Assembly: GCA_934462775.1 (NCBI GenBank)
Contig: CAKSIR010000067.1
Span: forward strand, 1-12,067
Direction: 5' to 3'
DNA: 12,067 nt
Source: an uncultured Ruminiclostridium sp.
GTDB taxonomy: Bacteria; Bacillota; Clostridia; Oscillospirales; Ruminococcaceae
Positions 5,425 to 12,067 of this stretch are shown piece by piece. The notes under the pieces were generated by a model that made no database searches, was not told the DNA's origin, and saw nothing but the letters and a program-made list of their open reading frames with translations. The first letter of the stretch is position 1. Every line of letters begins with the position of its first letter. A program made the position numbers and the translations under genes.

Positions 5425-5469
5425 ATTATACACTATTAAAATACAAAATTCAATAGTCATTATACACAT
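5425..5469 (-). promoter_or_regulatory. Promoter of surface protein D with upstream box
   Basis: Minus strand: -35 TTGAAT (5453-5448), 17-bp spacer, -10 TATAAT (5430-5425). The box ATGTGTAT (5469-5462) is 8 bp upstream of the -35. The 10-mer GTGTATAATG occurs twice, 34 bp apart (5433-5424 and 5467-5458). The upstream copy could be a second -10 element with a poor -35, which is a competing reading of the box. Confidence 0.75.
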
Positions 5470-5702
5470 ATTTTAATTGGCATTCTGTATTTTCCTAACA
5501 AAAAAGTACAAAATAATATGTTGCATAATTTATTGGATTTTTACACTTTAACCGTGTTTAATACCTACGGTTTTTTCCGTTTACATTGGGGTAGTCATGA
5601 GATGGAAAGAAAAAGTTTCAGTTTTTTTCATATTTTTTTAAAATTTTTTTGAAAATTTAGCAAAACGGCTCTGCAAGCGGATTTACAAGGATAAAAAAAT
5701 TC
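5470..5702. other. AT-rich intergenic region without a gene
   Basis: The gap between the start of D (5362) and the stop of the next gene (5817) is 454 bases. Beyond D's promoter and the terminator at 5703-5749, the remainder is AT-rich with long A and T runs (5622-5665, 5694-5710) and no convincing frame. A 6-bp inverted repeat AACCGT/ACGGTT (5550-5555 with 5567-5572) before plus-strand T's is too weak to call. Confidence 0.5.
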
Positions 5703-5749
5703 AAAAAAAATTAAAACAGCCTGAAACTCGTGAGAATTTCAGGCTGTTT
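5703..5749 (-). terminator. Terminator after the NPTTG surface-protein gene
   Basis: Read leftward: a perfect 13-bp stem AAACAGCCTGAAA/TTTCAGGCTGTTT with a 10-base loop, followed by TAA and a run of eight T's (5710-5703). It is the first convincing leftward terminator after the recJ promoter, so it may end that whole run. Confidence 0.9.
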
Positions 5750-5816
5750 CGGTTTATTTTTTCAGTTTCGGAATCCCGGTTTCTTCTTCGTCGGATTTAC
5801 CGTAATTCTTTTTGTT

Positions 5817-6191
5817 TCATTTTCTTCTCTTTGAAATAAGCGCAACCGCCGCCGCGCCTGCCGCTGTTATGCCTGTGGCAAGACCGACGCCTGTGGTTGG
5901 GTTTGCGTTATTGTTTGCACTGTTGTTTACTGTGCCGGACGCTCCCGGAACCATGCCTGCGCCGCCCGATTCCGCTGTATTGACGCCGTTTGCGCCTGCG
6001 CTGCCGTTAGTATCGCCGCCTAAAATTTCCTCTGCGCCGTCCGCAGCGCCGTCAACAACGTCCTCTGCGCCGCTGATTACTCCGTCAACCGCATTTTCTG
6101 CGCCTTCAACAATATTTGCCGCGCCTGCCGAAGCAGTCATCATAACTGCCGCAATAGCCGACGCTGTCATATATGCCAGTGTTTTTCTCAT
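5817..6191 (-). CDS. Small secreted protein with amphipathic repeats and NPTTG anchor
   Basis: A 124-residue predicted surface protein. Signal peptide at about 1-25 (MRKTLAYMTA...SAGA). Three imperfect repeats of about ten residues follow (30-59: GAENAVDGVI, GAEDVVDGAA, GAEEILGGD), probably amphipathic helix, then a Gly/Asn/Ser-rich linker (60-96). NPTTG (97-101), a hydrophobic helix (102-119) and KRRK complete an NPxTG sortase-type sorting signal. No cysteine. AGGAG lies 5-6 bases before the ATG. Alanine codons are mostly GCG/GCC, as in the housekeeping genes and unlike A-D. The gap to the zinc-ribbon gene is 81 bases with no terminator and no clear promoter, so read-through is likely. Function unknown. 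Confidence 0.8.
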   Translation of the reverse strand: MRKTLAYMTASAIAAVMMTASAGAANIVEGAENAVDGVISGAEDVVDGAADGAEEILGGDTNGSAGANGVNTAESGGAGMVPGASGTVNNSANNNANPTTGVGLATGITAAGAAAVALISKRRK

Positions 6192-6272
6192 AATAACTCC
6201 TTTCAGGGCTTTCCTGCCCCGATATTATTATTGGTGAGAAAGGCGGCTATATGAATTGAAAATAGCGGAAAG

Positions 6273-6707
6273 TCAGATACCCATTTCCTCGTTGTATCGG
6301 TCAACGTCAGGCTGATTTTCGTTTTCTTCAACCGCTTCATCGGTTGCAACCAGCTTTGTGCCGCATTTGTTGCAGTAAACGGAATCTATCTTGTTCTTTG
6401 CAGAGCATTTCGGGCAGCAGATAAACTTGCTCAGTTCGTCGATTCTGCGCTGAGTTTCTGCCATTTTTTTGAATAAATCATCGATTTCATCAACCATGCC
6501 GAGCAGCTCGTTTGTGTTTTCATTGCCTGATTTGTACATTTCATAAAGACGGTTTCCGAGAGCTTCATAGCGGTTTTTTACATCGTTGTTCAGCTGAACG
6601 AAATTCAGCTTCAGCTTAGAAAGCATATAAAGCTCGTCCTTTTTGCGGACAGCCGTATCGGTTACGTCCTTTGCCTTGCTTAAAAATTCATTGATTACGT
6701 TAGCCAT
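6273..6707 (-). CDS. Coiled-coil protein with C-terminal zinc ribbon
   Basis: A 144-residue cytoplasmic protein. Residues 1-93 are predicted helical and charged, probably coiled coil (heptad-like 45-95). A zinc ribbon follows, with CPKC (98-101) and CNKC (112-115); C97 is an extra neighbour. The acidic tail (120-144) is probably disordered. Such helix-plus-ribbon proteins are common in Clostridia and mostly uncharacterised. The ATG at 6707 follows GGAAAGGA. The gene begins 21 bases after the MBL hydrolase stop, so it is very likely in the same transcript. I infer a scaffold or nucleic-acid-associated role only weakly. Confidence 0.8.
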   Translation of the reverse strand: MANVINEFLSKAKDVTDTAVRKKDELYMLSKLKLNFVQLNNDVKNRYEALGNRLYEMYKSGNENTNELLGMVDEIDDLFKKMAETQRRIDELSKFICCPKCSAKNKIDSVYCNKCGTKLVATDEAVEENENQPDVDRYNEEMGI

Positions 6708-6728
6708 TTTCTTGTCCTTTCCCTGCAG

Positions 6729-7355
6729 TCATGCCAGATATGGATTGTAGTGCTGTTCATATTTTAATGTGGAGTCGTCGCCGTGACCTGCATATAGCTT
6801 ATAATCGCCCTGGATTTCGCACAGCCGCATAAGCGTTTTCTGCTGAACAACGGGATCTCCCGAATAGTTGTCGGAACGTCCTATGCTTCCTCTGAAAAGA
6901 GTGTCGCCGCTGAACAGACAGCCGTCCGTAAAGTAACATACGCTGCCCGCCGTATGTCCCGGCGTTTCCATCACTCTGAAGGTGATTTCGTCAAGGTGGA
7001 TTTCATCGCCCTCTTTGACAAATTTGTCAGCCTCCGCCGCCTTGAAATGGGACTGGGGAACGTACATTTTCAGCACTCCCACGTTCTTGTCATAGTCGCT
7101 TAAAAGCTGATTATCCTTTTCATTTACATAAACCTCCGCGCCCGTTTCAACCGCAAGCTCCTCGCAGGCGCCGATATGGTCAAAATGTCCGTGGGTCAGC
7201 AAAATCATTTTCAAGTTAAGCTTATTCCGCGCCAGCGCTTCAAGAATCACGTCCGCGCTGTCAGCAGGGTCAATCACAGCCGCGTTTCCTTCGCTGCTGC
7301 CCACAATGTAGCAGTTGGTTTCAAAGGCGCCCATGGTAAGTTTTATAACCTTCAT
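6729..7355 (-). CDS. MBL-fold metallo-hydrolase, glyoxalase II-like
   Basis: A 208-residue single-domain metallo-beta-lactamase-fold hydrolase of the YcbL/GloB-like group, probably cytoplasmic and binding two metal ions. All metal ligands are visible: THGHFDH (54-60: H55, H57, D59, H60), H134 in PGHTAGS, D151 in FSGDTLF and H191 in AGHG. The motif GSIGRSD (156-162) is typical of this group. It lacks the C-terminal substrate domain of true glyoxalase II, so the substrate (thioester or other ester) is uncertain. ATG 7355 follows GAGG. It lies 39 bases after relA, matching the frequent clustering of such a hydrolase near relA in Clostridia. The family call is confident, the substrate is not. Confidence 0.92.
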   Translation of the reverse strand: MKVIKLTMGAFETNCYIVGSSEGNAAVIDPADSADVILEALARNKLNLKMILLTHGHFDHIGACEELAVETGAEVYVNEKDNQLLSDYDKNVGVLKMYVPQSHFKAAEADKFVKEGDEIHLDEITFRVMETPGHTAGSVCYFTDGCLFSGDTLFRGSIGRSDNYSGDPVVQQKTLMRLCEIQGDYKLYAGHGDDSTLKYEQHYNPYLA

Positions 7356-7381
7356 TGTTTTTCCTCGCTATTATATATAGT

Positions 7382-7401
7382 ATATCACATCATATCACAT
7401 C
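7382..7401. repeat. Perfect 10-bp tandem duplication at the relA stop
   Basis: ATATCACATC occurs twice in tandem (7382-7391, 7392-7401) and includes the relA stop codon (7395-7397). The downstream copy is non-coding. Confidence 0.8.
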
Positions 7402-9563
7402 TTGCCCGTGCGTTCGGCGGTAATTACTCCCTGAATTTTTTTCAGCTTTGAAATTATGCCGCTGAGCTGGTCTACTCCCGCAATTTCAATTGTAAGAACA
7501 ACGTTGGCGTTGCCGTTTTTGAGGAAGTGAGCGTTTATTTCGTGAATCGGTATTCTGCTGGTTGCAATCGCCGTGGTAATATCGGCAATAAGCGCCGTTC
7601 TGTCCTCGGCGATAATGTCGATTGTAGCGCGGTAAGTGGTGTTTTCGTTCACCGCCCACATTGCGTTTACCCATCTGTCCTTGTTTGCAGGGTCCTGCAT
7701 TGAGCGCTGAGCTGAAAGACAGTCCTTTTTGTGGATAGACACGCCGTAGCCGCGGGTTACAAAGCCGACAATGTCGTCGCCGGGCAGCGGATTGCAGCAC
7801 TGGGCGTAACGAACAAGACAGCTGTCGATTCCCTCTACAATAACGCCCTTTGCCTGCTTTCTGGCAACATTTTCCGAAACCACCGTTTCAGCGTCCGGAA
7901 CAGGCGCGGCAGGCTTCTGGAGTTTAAGGTAATCCTCCTTGACTCTCTGCATTATCTTGCTCAGCTTTACGCCGCCGTAGCCAACCGCCGCATAGAAGTC
8001 GTCAAGGTTATCAAAATGCTGACGCTTTGCAACGTCCTCCACAAAGCTTTCGTCCGCGAAAATGTTGTTGCGTCTGAACTCGTGTTCGACTGCGGTTTTG
8101 CCCTCCGCAATGTTTTCCTCGCGGCATTCCCGCTTGAACCATGCGCGTATCTTAGCCTTTGCCTCATTGGTTTTTACAATGTCGAGCCAGTTGCGGTTAG
8201 GTCCGTAGGACGGGGAGTTTGTGGTCATAATCTCCACAATGTCGCCTGTTTTCAGCTCGTAATCGAAGCTCGCCATTCTGCCGCCAACCTTTGCGCCCGT
8301 CATCTTGTTGCCGACCTGAGTGTGAATCGCATAGGCGAAATCAATTACCGTTGAGCCCTGCGGAAGCGTGATTACATCACCTTTCGGAGTAAATACATAC
8401 ACATCGTCCGGCGCAAGGTCGACCTTAATCGCCTCGGTTATCTGCTCAACGTCGTCAGCCTCCTGCTGCTGCTCGAGAATCTGCCTTATCCAGTCAAAAC
8501 GCTTTTCTCCCGCGACCTTGCCGCTGATTCCCGCCTTGTACTTCCAGTGGGCGGCAACACCGTACTGAGCCGTGTTGTGCATCTCCTGGGTTCTTATCTG
8601 CACCTCGAAAGGGATTCCCTCCCTGCCGATAACCGTGGTGTGCAGGGACTGGTAGCGGTTGGGCTTCGGGGTTGCAATGTAGTCCTTAAACCTGTACGGA
8701 ATAGGCTTGAACATATCGTGGATTATGCCAAGCACGTTGTAGCACTCGATTACCGTCTGGACAATTACCCTCACTGCGTAAATATCGTATATTTCGTCAA
8801 AGCTTTTGCCTTTGATGTACACCTTTTTGTAAATTGAGTAAATGGACTTTACGCGGCCCTCAATAACAGGCGGCGGCGTAATATCGCTGATTCGTTCTCT
8901 GATGCGCGCTTTGATAGTGTCGATGAACGTATCGCGCTGTTCCTTGTGAATATCCAGCTGTTCCTCGATTGCCTTAGTGCCGTATGGGTCAAGGTAGCGG
9001 ATAGCCAGATCCTCCATTTCCTCCTTGACGCCGCTCATACCTAAGCGGTGAGCAATAGGCGCGTAGAAGCTCATTGTTTCAAGAGATGTCTTGCGCTGCT
9101 TTTCGGGAGGACGGCAGCCGAGCGTTCTCATGTTGTGCAGTCTGTCCGCAAGCTTTATGATAATTACCCGAATGTCCTTCGACATCGCCATGAGTATCTT
9201 GCGTATATTTTCGGCGTGCTGCTCCTCCTTTGTGTTCAGCGGAACAAGTCCGATTTTCGTAACGCCGTCAACCATCAGCGCAACGTCCTCGCCGAACTTT
9301 TTCCTGATGGTATCAAGGGAAACATCGGTGTCCTCCACCACGTCGTGCAGCAGCGCCGCAACGATCGTATCCGTATCCATGCAGAAATCAAGGAGAATGT
9401 TCGCGACTGCAACAGGGTGGGTAATATACGGCTCGCCCGAGCTTCTCACCTGGTTTTTGTGAGCCTCCGCCGCAAGGTCGTATGCAGCCTTGATTTTATC
9501 AAGGTCGTAGGTCTTGTCCCCGGATTTAATTCTGTCAATCAGCATATCAATGGTATAAACCAT
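7395..9563 (-). CDS. relA: Bifunctional (p)ppGpp synthetase/hydrolase Rel
   Basis: A 722-residue long RelA/SpoT homologue that makes and breaks the stringent-response alarmone. The HD hydrolase domain keeps H49, H73-D74, E77-D78 and N144 (RLHNMRT). The synthetase domain (about 235-345) has D260, RFKD (291-294) with YIATPKPN, and E320 in FEVQIRT. RFKD is the R-x-K-D form typical of bifunctional Rel enzymes rather than the E-x-D-D form of synthetase-only RelA. TGS domain at 388-447, then a conserved-cysteine region with QCCNPLPGD (588-596) and HKKDC, and an ACT domain (about 643-720). All domains are complete, so both activities are expected. I chose ATG 9563 because AGAGGTGA precedes it; the TTG at 9584 overlaps the recJ stop. 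The gap to recJ is 13 bases, so they form one transcript. Confidence 0.96.
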   Translation of the reverse strand: MVYTIDMLIDRIKSGDKTYDLDKIKAAYDLAAEAHKNQVRSSGEPYITHPVAVANILLDFCMDTDTIVAALLHDVVEDTDVSLDTIRKKFGEDVALMVDGVTKIGLVPLNTKEEQHAENIRKILMAMSKDIRVIIIKLADRLHNMRTLGCRPPEKQRKTSLETMSFYAPIAHRLGMSGVKEEMEDLAIRYLDPYGTKAIEEQLDIHKEQRDTFIDTIKARIRERISDITPPPVIEGRVKSIYSIYKKVYIKGKSFDEIYDIYAVRVIVQTVIECYNVLGIIHDMFKPIPYRFKDYIATPKPNRYQSLHTTVIGREGIPFEVQIRTQEMHNTAQYGVAAHWKYKAGISGKVAGEKRFDWIRQILEQQQEADDVEQITEAIKVDLAPDDVYVFTPKGDVITLPQGSTVIDFAYAIHTQVGNKMTGAKVGGRMASFDYELKTGDIVEIMTTNSPSYGPNRNWLDIVKTNEAKAKIRAWFKRECREENIAEGKTAVEHEFRRNNIFADESFVEDVAKRQHFDNLDDFYAAVGYGGVKLSKIMQRVKEDYLKLQKPAAPVPDAETVVSENVARKQAKGVIVEGIDSCLVRYAQCCNPLPGDDIVGFVTRGYGVSIHKKDCLSAQRSMQDPANKDRWVNAMWAVNENTTYRATIDIIAEDRTALIADITTAIATSRIPIHEINAHFLKNGNANVVLTIEIAGVDQLSGIISKLKKIQGVITAERTGKM

Positions 9564-9576
9564 TTCCGTCACCTCT

Positions 9577-11625
9577 TTACTCAATTTCTGCCAGCACGCG
9601 CAGCTTCTTCAGATACTCCGATTTTGAAAGATCGGCCTTGTTGGAAGTGGGTATTATCTCAACCTTATTATGTACAACGTCAACCCTGACAAGTCCGAAC
9701 TCCTCAAGCACGTCAAGTACAACTCTCAGCATACAGTAATTTATGCCGTTCTCGAATGCGATTTCCGCAGCAACCGAGAGAACCGTGTTCTTTCTCAGAA
9801 TGTCGTAAACCTGCTTCATAACAGGCTTTTCCGGCACAATCCGCTTCATGAGCCGCGGGTCGACCTTCTCGCCGCACATCATCCTCTCATAAGTGTTCTT
9901 TGCGGCGAAAAACTTGTCTTGATTGAAGTCGGAAAGCCGAACTTCCTTTATTTTAAGATTTACGGGATACTGCTGCTTTGTCGCCTCATAATCGTTTATC
10001 TCAAGATTAACCATCATGTCTATTTTCGAGCCGGCGCTATACCAGAAATCAGCAAAGGTCTTTGAAAAGCAGACGCCCTTATATTCCCTGCCGCCGAAAT
10101 CCACAGTAACCGAAACGTATTTGCCGTTTTTCAGCGCTCTTGTGGTTTTCAGCGTACACCCCTTCATGTAAAACAGCGGAACGGAATTTGCCTCTCCGAA
10201 AGGTTCAAGGTATTTCAGTCTTTCAACGTTCTGCACCGTCAGATCAGCAGGCTTTATTTCAGCGTCCGCGCAGATAACGTCTGCGGGCATTGACGGATAA
10301 TTTTCCTCGGTGTATCTGTAAATCCTGCTGCGGAATTCCTCTATTTTGTCAGCGTCTATGGAGAAGCCCGCCGCCTTTGTATGACCGCCGAATTTAGTCA
10401 GCAAATCCGAACAGCTGTCAAGAAGCTTATAAAGCGAAAAGCCCTCTACGCTTCTTGCGCTGCCGCGCGCTTTTTCCCCCTCAACGGTAATCACCAGATT
10501 CGGCTTGCCGTATTTTTGGAGCAGCCTTGCGGAAACTATGCCGATAATGCCGTGGTTCCAGTTGTCCCCTGCCACAACAAGGACCCGCCTGTTAAGCAGC
10601 GTCGGATTTTCGGCGATCTGCTTTTCCGCCTGCGAAAGTATGTCAAGCTCGGTTTTCTGCCTTAACGCGTTAAGCTCGTTCAGGTATTCAGCCTTTGTTT
10701 TGGCAAGACTGTAATCCTCGCAAAGGAACAAATCCACTGCGTGCTTAGGGTCGTTGTACCGTCCCGCCGCATTTATTCTCGGGCAGACGCCAAAAGCAAG
10801 AGCGGTGGAATTAAGCTCGTACTCGTCCATTTTCGCCGCCTTCAGCAGCGCCATCAGACCTGCGTTGTCACTGTATATTTCATCGTCCTGCGTGAGATTT
10901 TCAATACCTCTGCGGACGATTACACGATTTTCTCCCGTCAGCGGAACAATGTCGCCGACTGTTCCTATCGCCGCCAAATCGCCGTACATATCGAATACCG
11001 TTTCGCAGTCGCCCTCCAGCGCCATTACCAGCTTCAGCGCAACTCCGCAGCCTGCTAAATTCTTGCAGGAGCACATATCATCGGCTCTGTGCGGATTTAT
11101 TACAGCGTAAGCGTTCGGCAGCGTTTCGGGAACCTGATGGTGGTCGGTTATGATAAGGGTCATGCCCTTTTCCGCTATATATTCAGCCTCTTTGTGAGCG
11201 GAAATTCCGTTGTCAACCGTGATAATAAGCTTCGTTCCGCCTGCGGCGATTTTGTCGATTGCCTCAATGTTAAGCCCGTATCCCTCTTCTCTTGTCGGGA
11301 TATACCACGACACCTCGCCGCCTACGGTCTGAAGATACTGGTAAAGAATTACCGTTGAAGTAACTCCATCGCAGTCGTAATCGCCGTAAACAGTGATTTT
11401 GTCGCCGTTTTCCAGCGCGGTCTGTATAGCTTCAACTGCCTTGTCCATATCGGCGATTTCAAAAGGGTCGGACAGCTCGGTTCTGTTGATGAACTCCTCA
11501 AGATCCTCTCTCGAAACAATTCCTCTGCCCACGAGTATATCGGAAATAAACCTGTTTTCCCCCACTTCTCTTGAAAGCTTTTCGGAAACAGCAGGGTCAG
11601 TTTGCTTTACGCTCCATTTTTTCAT
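9577..11625 (-). CDS. recJ: Single-stranded-DNA-specific 5'-3' exonuclease RecJ
   Basis: A 682-residue RecJ that degrades single-stranded DNA 5' to 3' in recombination and repair. The DHH catalytic half shows YGDYDCDG (80-87; D82, D84, D86), VDNG (137-140) and DHH (161-163). The DHHA1 half has NHGIIGIVSAR (357-367) and FGGHTKAAGFS (412-422). A nucleic-acid-binding OB region begins near EPFGEAN (474-480), and a helical C-terminal extension (about 575-682) is usual in Firmicute forms. All metal-binding residues are present. I prefer ATG 11625 (MKKWSV, GGA 7 bases before it); ATG 11637 is possible but has no ribosome site. It opens the transcript: a promoter lies just upstream. The apt gene that often sits between recJ and relA in Clostridia is absent. 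Confidence 0.95.
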   Translation of the reverse strand: MKKWSVKQTDPAVSEKLSREVGENRFISDILVGRGIVSREDLEEFINRTELSDPFEIADMDKAVEAIQTALENGDKITVYGDYDCDGVTSTVILYQYLQTVGGEVSWYIPTREEGYGLNIEAIDKIAAGGTKLIITVDNGISAHKEAEYIAEKGMTLIITDHHQVPETLPNAYAVINPHRADDMCSCKNLAGCGVALKLVMALEGDCETVFDMYGDLAAIGTVGDIVPLTGENRVIVRRGIENLTQDDEIYSDNAGLMALLKAAKMDEYELNSTALAFGVCPRINAAGRYNDPKHAVDLFLCEDYSLAKTKAEYLNELNALRQKTELDILSQAEKQIAENPTLLNRRVLVVAGDNWNHGIIGIVSARLLQKYGKPNLVITVEGEKARGSARSVEGFSLYKLLDSCSDLLTKFGGHTKAAGFSIDADKIEEFRSRIYRYTEENYPSMPADVICADAEIKPADLTVQNVERLKYLEPFGEANSVPLFYMKGCTLKTTRALKNGKYVSVTVDFGGREYKGVCFSKTFADFWYSAGSKIDMMVNLEINDYEATKQQYPVNLKIKEVRLSDFNQDKFFAAKNTYERMMCGEKVDPRLMKRIVPEKPVMKQVYDILRKNTVLSVAAEIAFENGINYCMLRVVLDVLEEFGLVRVDVVHNKVEIIPTSNKADLSKSEYLKKLRVLAEIE

Positions 11626-11665
11626 ATTATCATCCATTCTGAGTGCGTACAATTATATACAATAT

Positions 11666-11694
11666 AGTATATCATTTTTCGCCGCAGATTACAA
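11666..11694 (-). promoter_or_regulatory. Promoter of the recJ-relA transcript
   Basis: Minus strand: -35 TTGTAA (11694-11689), exactly 17 bp, -10 TATACT (11671-11666). The leader to the preferred recJ ATG is about 34 bases. A second TATAAT (11657-11652) lies just downstream with no good -35. Confidence 0.65.
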
Positions 11695-11722
11695 TAGAAA
11701 ATTTTGCGGAGCTGCATAAACG

Positions 11723-11755
11723 AAAAAACTCTCCTTCTTTTGGAAAGAGAGTTTT
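11723..11755 (-). terminator. Terminator of the DUF4097-like gene
   Basis: Read leftward: a 9-bp stem AAAACTCTC/GAGAGTTTT, with three further inner pairs after a mismatch, followed by a run of six T's (11728-11723). It lies 20 bases past the stop at 11776 and separates that gene from recJ. Confidence 0.85.
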
Positions 11756-11775
11756 CATTTTCTGCGAAAACAGCT

Positions 11776-12067
11776 TTACCTGTTCTCAATCTTCACGCTG
11801 CCGCTGGTTGCGTCTACGTTCACCTTGTGAACGTTGCTGCCGCCAACCGTTGCGCTGCCGCCGCTTGATACGGACGCGCTCTTGCCGTCAAGGTCAGCCT
11901 TTACGCTGCCCGACAAGCCGTCAAAGCGTATGTCGGCGCCCGAGCCCTCCGGAACGATCAGCCTTACATCGCCGCTCATCAGGTTAATTCTGACGTCGCC
12001 GTTCCACTCGTCAAACTGAACGTCAATGTCGCCGCTGGTTGCGTTTATTTCACATTCGCCCGACATT
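11776..12067 (-). CDS. DUF4097-like beta-repeat protein, 3' part only
   Basis: The last 96 or more residues of a gene cut by the right edge of the window; the reading frame stays open to base 12067, so the ATG at 12066 is probably internal. The sequence is built of short strand repeats closing on S-G-D/S-G-S turns (SGDIDV, NGDVRI, SGDVRL, SGSVKA, SGSVKI), the signature of the DUF4097 putative-adhesin family, which folds as a regular beta-helix-like repeat. Full-length members usually have a membrane anchor and often lie near a PadR or DUF1700-type regulator. Neither can be seen here. Role unknown: envelope-associated at most. Confidence 0.8.
   Translation of the reverse strand, partial: MSGECEINATSGDIDVQFDEWNGDVRINLMSGDVRLIVPEGSGADIRFDGLSGSVKADLDGKSASVSSGGSATVGGSNVHKVNVDATSGSVKIENR

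Noticed and set aside
5550..5576. AACCGT/ACGGTT hairpin followed by T's, a possible plus-strand terminator
   Set aside because: The 6-bp stem with an 11-base loop is weak, and no plus-strand gene precedes it.
6205..6219. GGGC/GCCC mini-hairpin between the zinc-ribbon and NPTTG genes as a terminator
   Set aside because: The stem is only 4 bp and is followed by the ribosome site rather than T's.
9048..9689. Long plus-strand frame opposite relA
   Set aside because: It lies antisense to a complete, motif-verified Rel; it has no ribosome site and no recognisable domain.
11626..11652. Longer recJ starts at 11637 (ATG) or 11652 (TTG)
   Set aside because: Neither has a ribosome site, and 11652 would fall inside the second TATAAT. 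RecJ proteins often begin near the MKKW motif.

Overview
The window looks like a piece of chromosome from a Gram-positive, low-to-mid-GC Firmicute of class Clostridia. A Ruminococcus-like member of the Oscillospiraceae is my best guess. The reasons are GGAGG-type ribosome sites, a bifunctional Rel, and secreted proteins whose C-terminal tails (short P-x-T-G-like motif, Ala/Val-rich hydrophobic helix, KKRK end) are of a type I associate with gut ruminococci. That association is from memory, not from a search. Every convincing gene reads leftward (minus strand).

Layout, left to right. 1-230 is non-coding, with several hairpins and a plus-oriented terminator. 234-985 is a two-gene unit: a Cro/C1-type repressor with a perfect operator palindrome over its own -35 box, and a small multi-pass membrane protein. 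1022-5469 holds four separate single-gene cassettes, each with its own promoter, strong GGAGG ribosome site and terminator. Each encodes a cysteine-free secreted protein with the same plan: signal peptide, beta-rich domain, very acidic Asp/Ala/Thr linker, P-T-G-like motif, hydrophobic helix, basic tail. Three share an almost identical tail at DNA level. 5817-6191 is a fifth, smaller surface protein with an NPTTG tail. 6273-11694 is a housekeeping run recJ - relA - MBL-fold hydrolase - zinc-ribbon protein, with a good promoter before recJ and no terminator until 5749-5703, so the NPTTG gene may be its last member. 11776-12067 is the 3' part of a DUF4097-like beta-repeat gene cut by the window edge.

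How the parts relate. The recJ-relA-MBL run is ordinary core biology (single-strand DNA exonuclease, stringent-response alarmone control, a glyoxalase-II-like hydrolase). The surface cluster is the unusual part. I infer that A, B, C and D (stops at 1075, 2046, 3057 and 4112) are highly expressed, wall- or membrane-anchored proteins that display small beta domains on acidic stalks. C's domain looks carbohydrate-binding-like, and A and B look like paralogues. All four promoters fit TTGNNN-17-TATAAT and all carry a box fitting WTGTRYAW exactly 8 bp upstream of the -35 hexamer, which suggests shared regulation. No sortase gene is visible in the window, so the anchoring mechanism is unproven.
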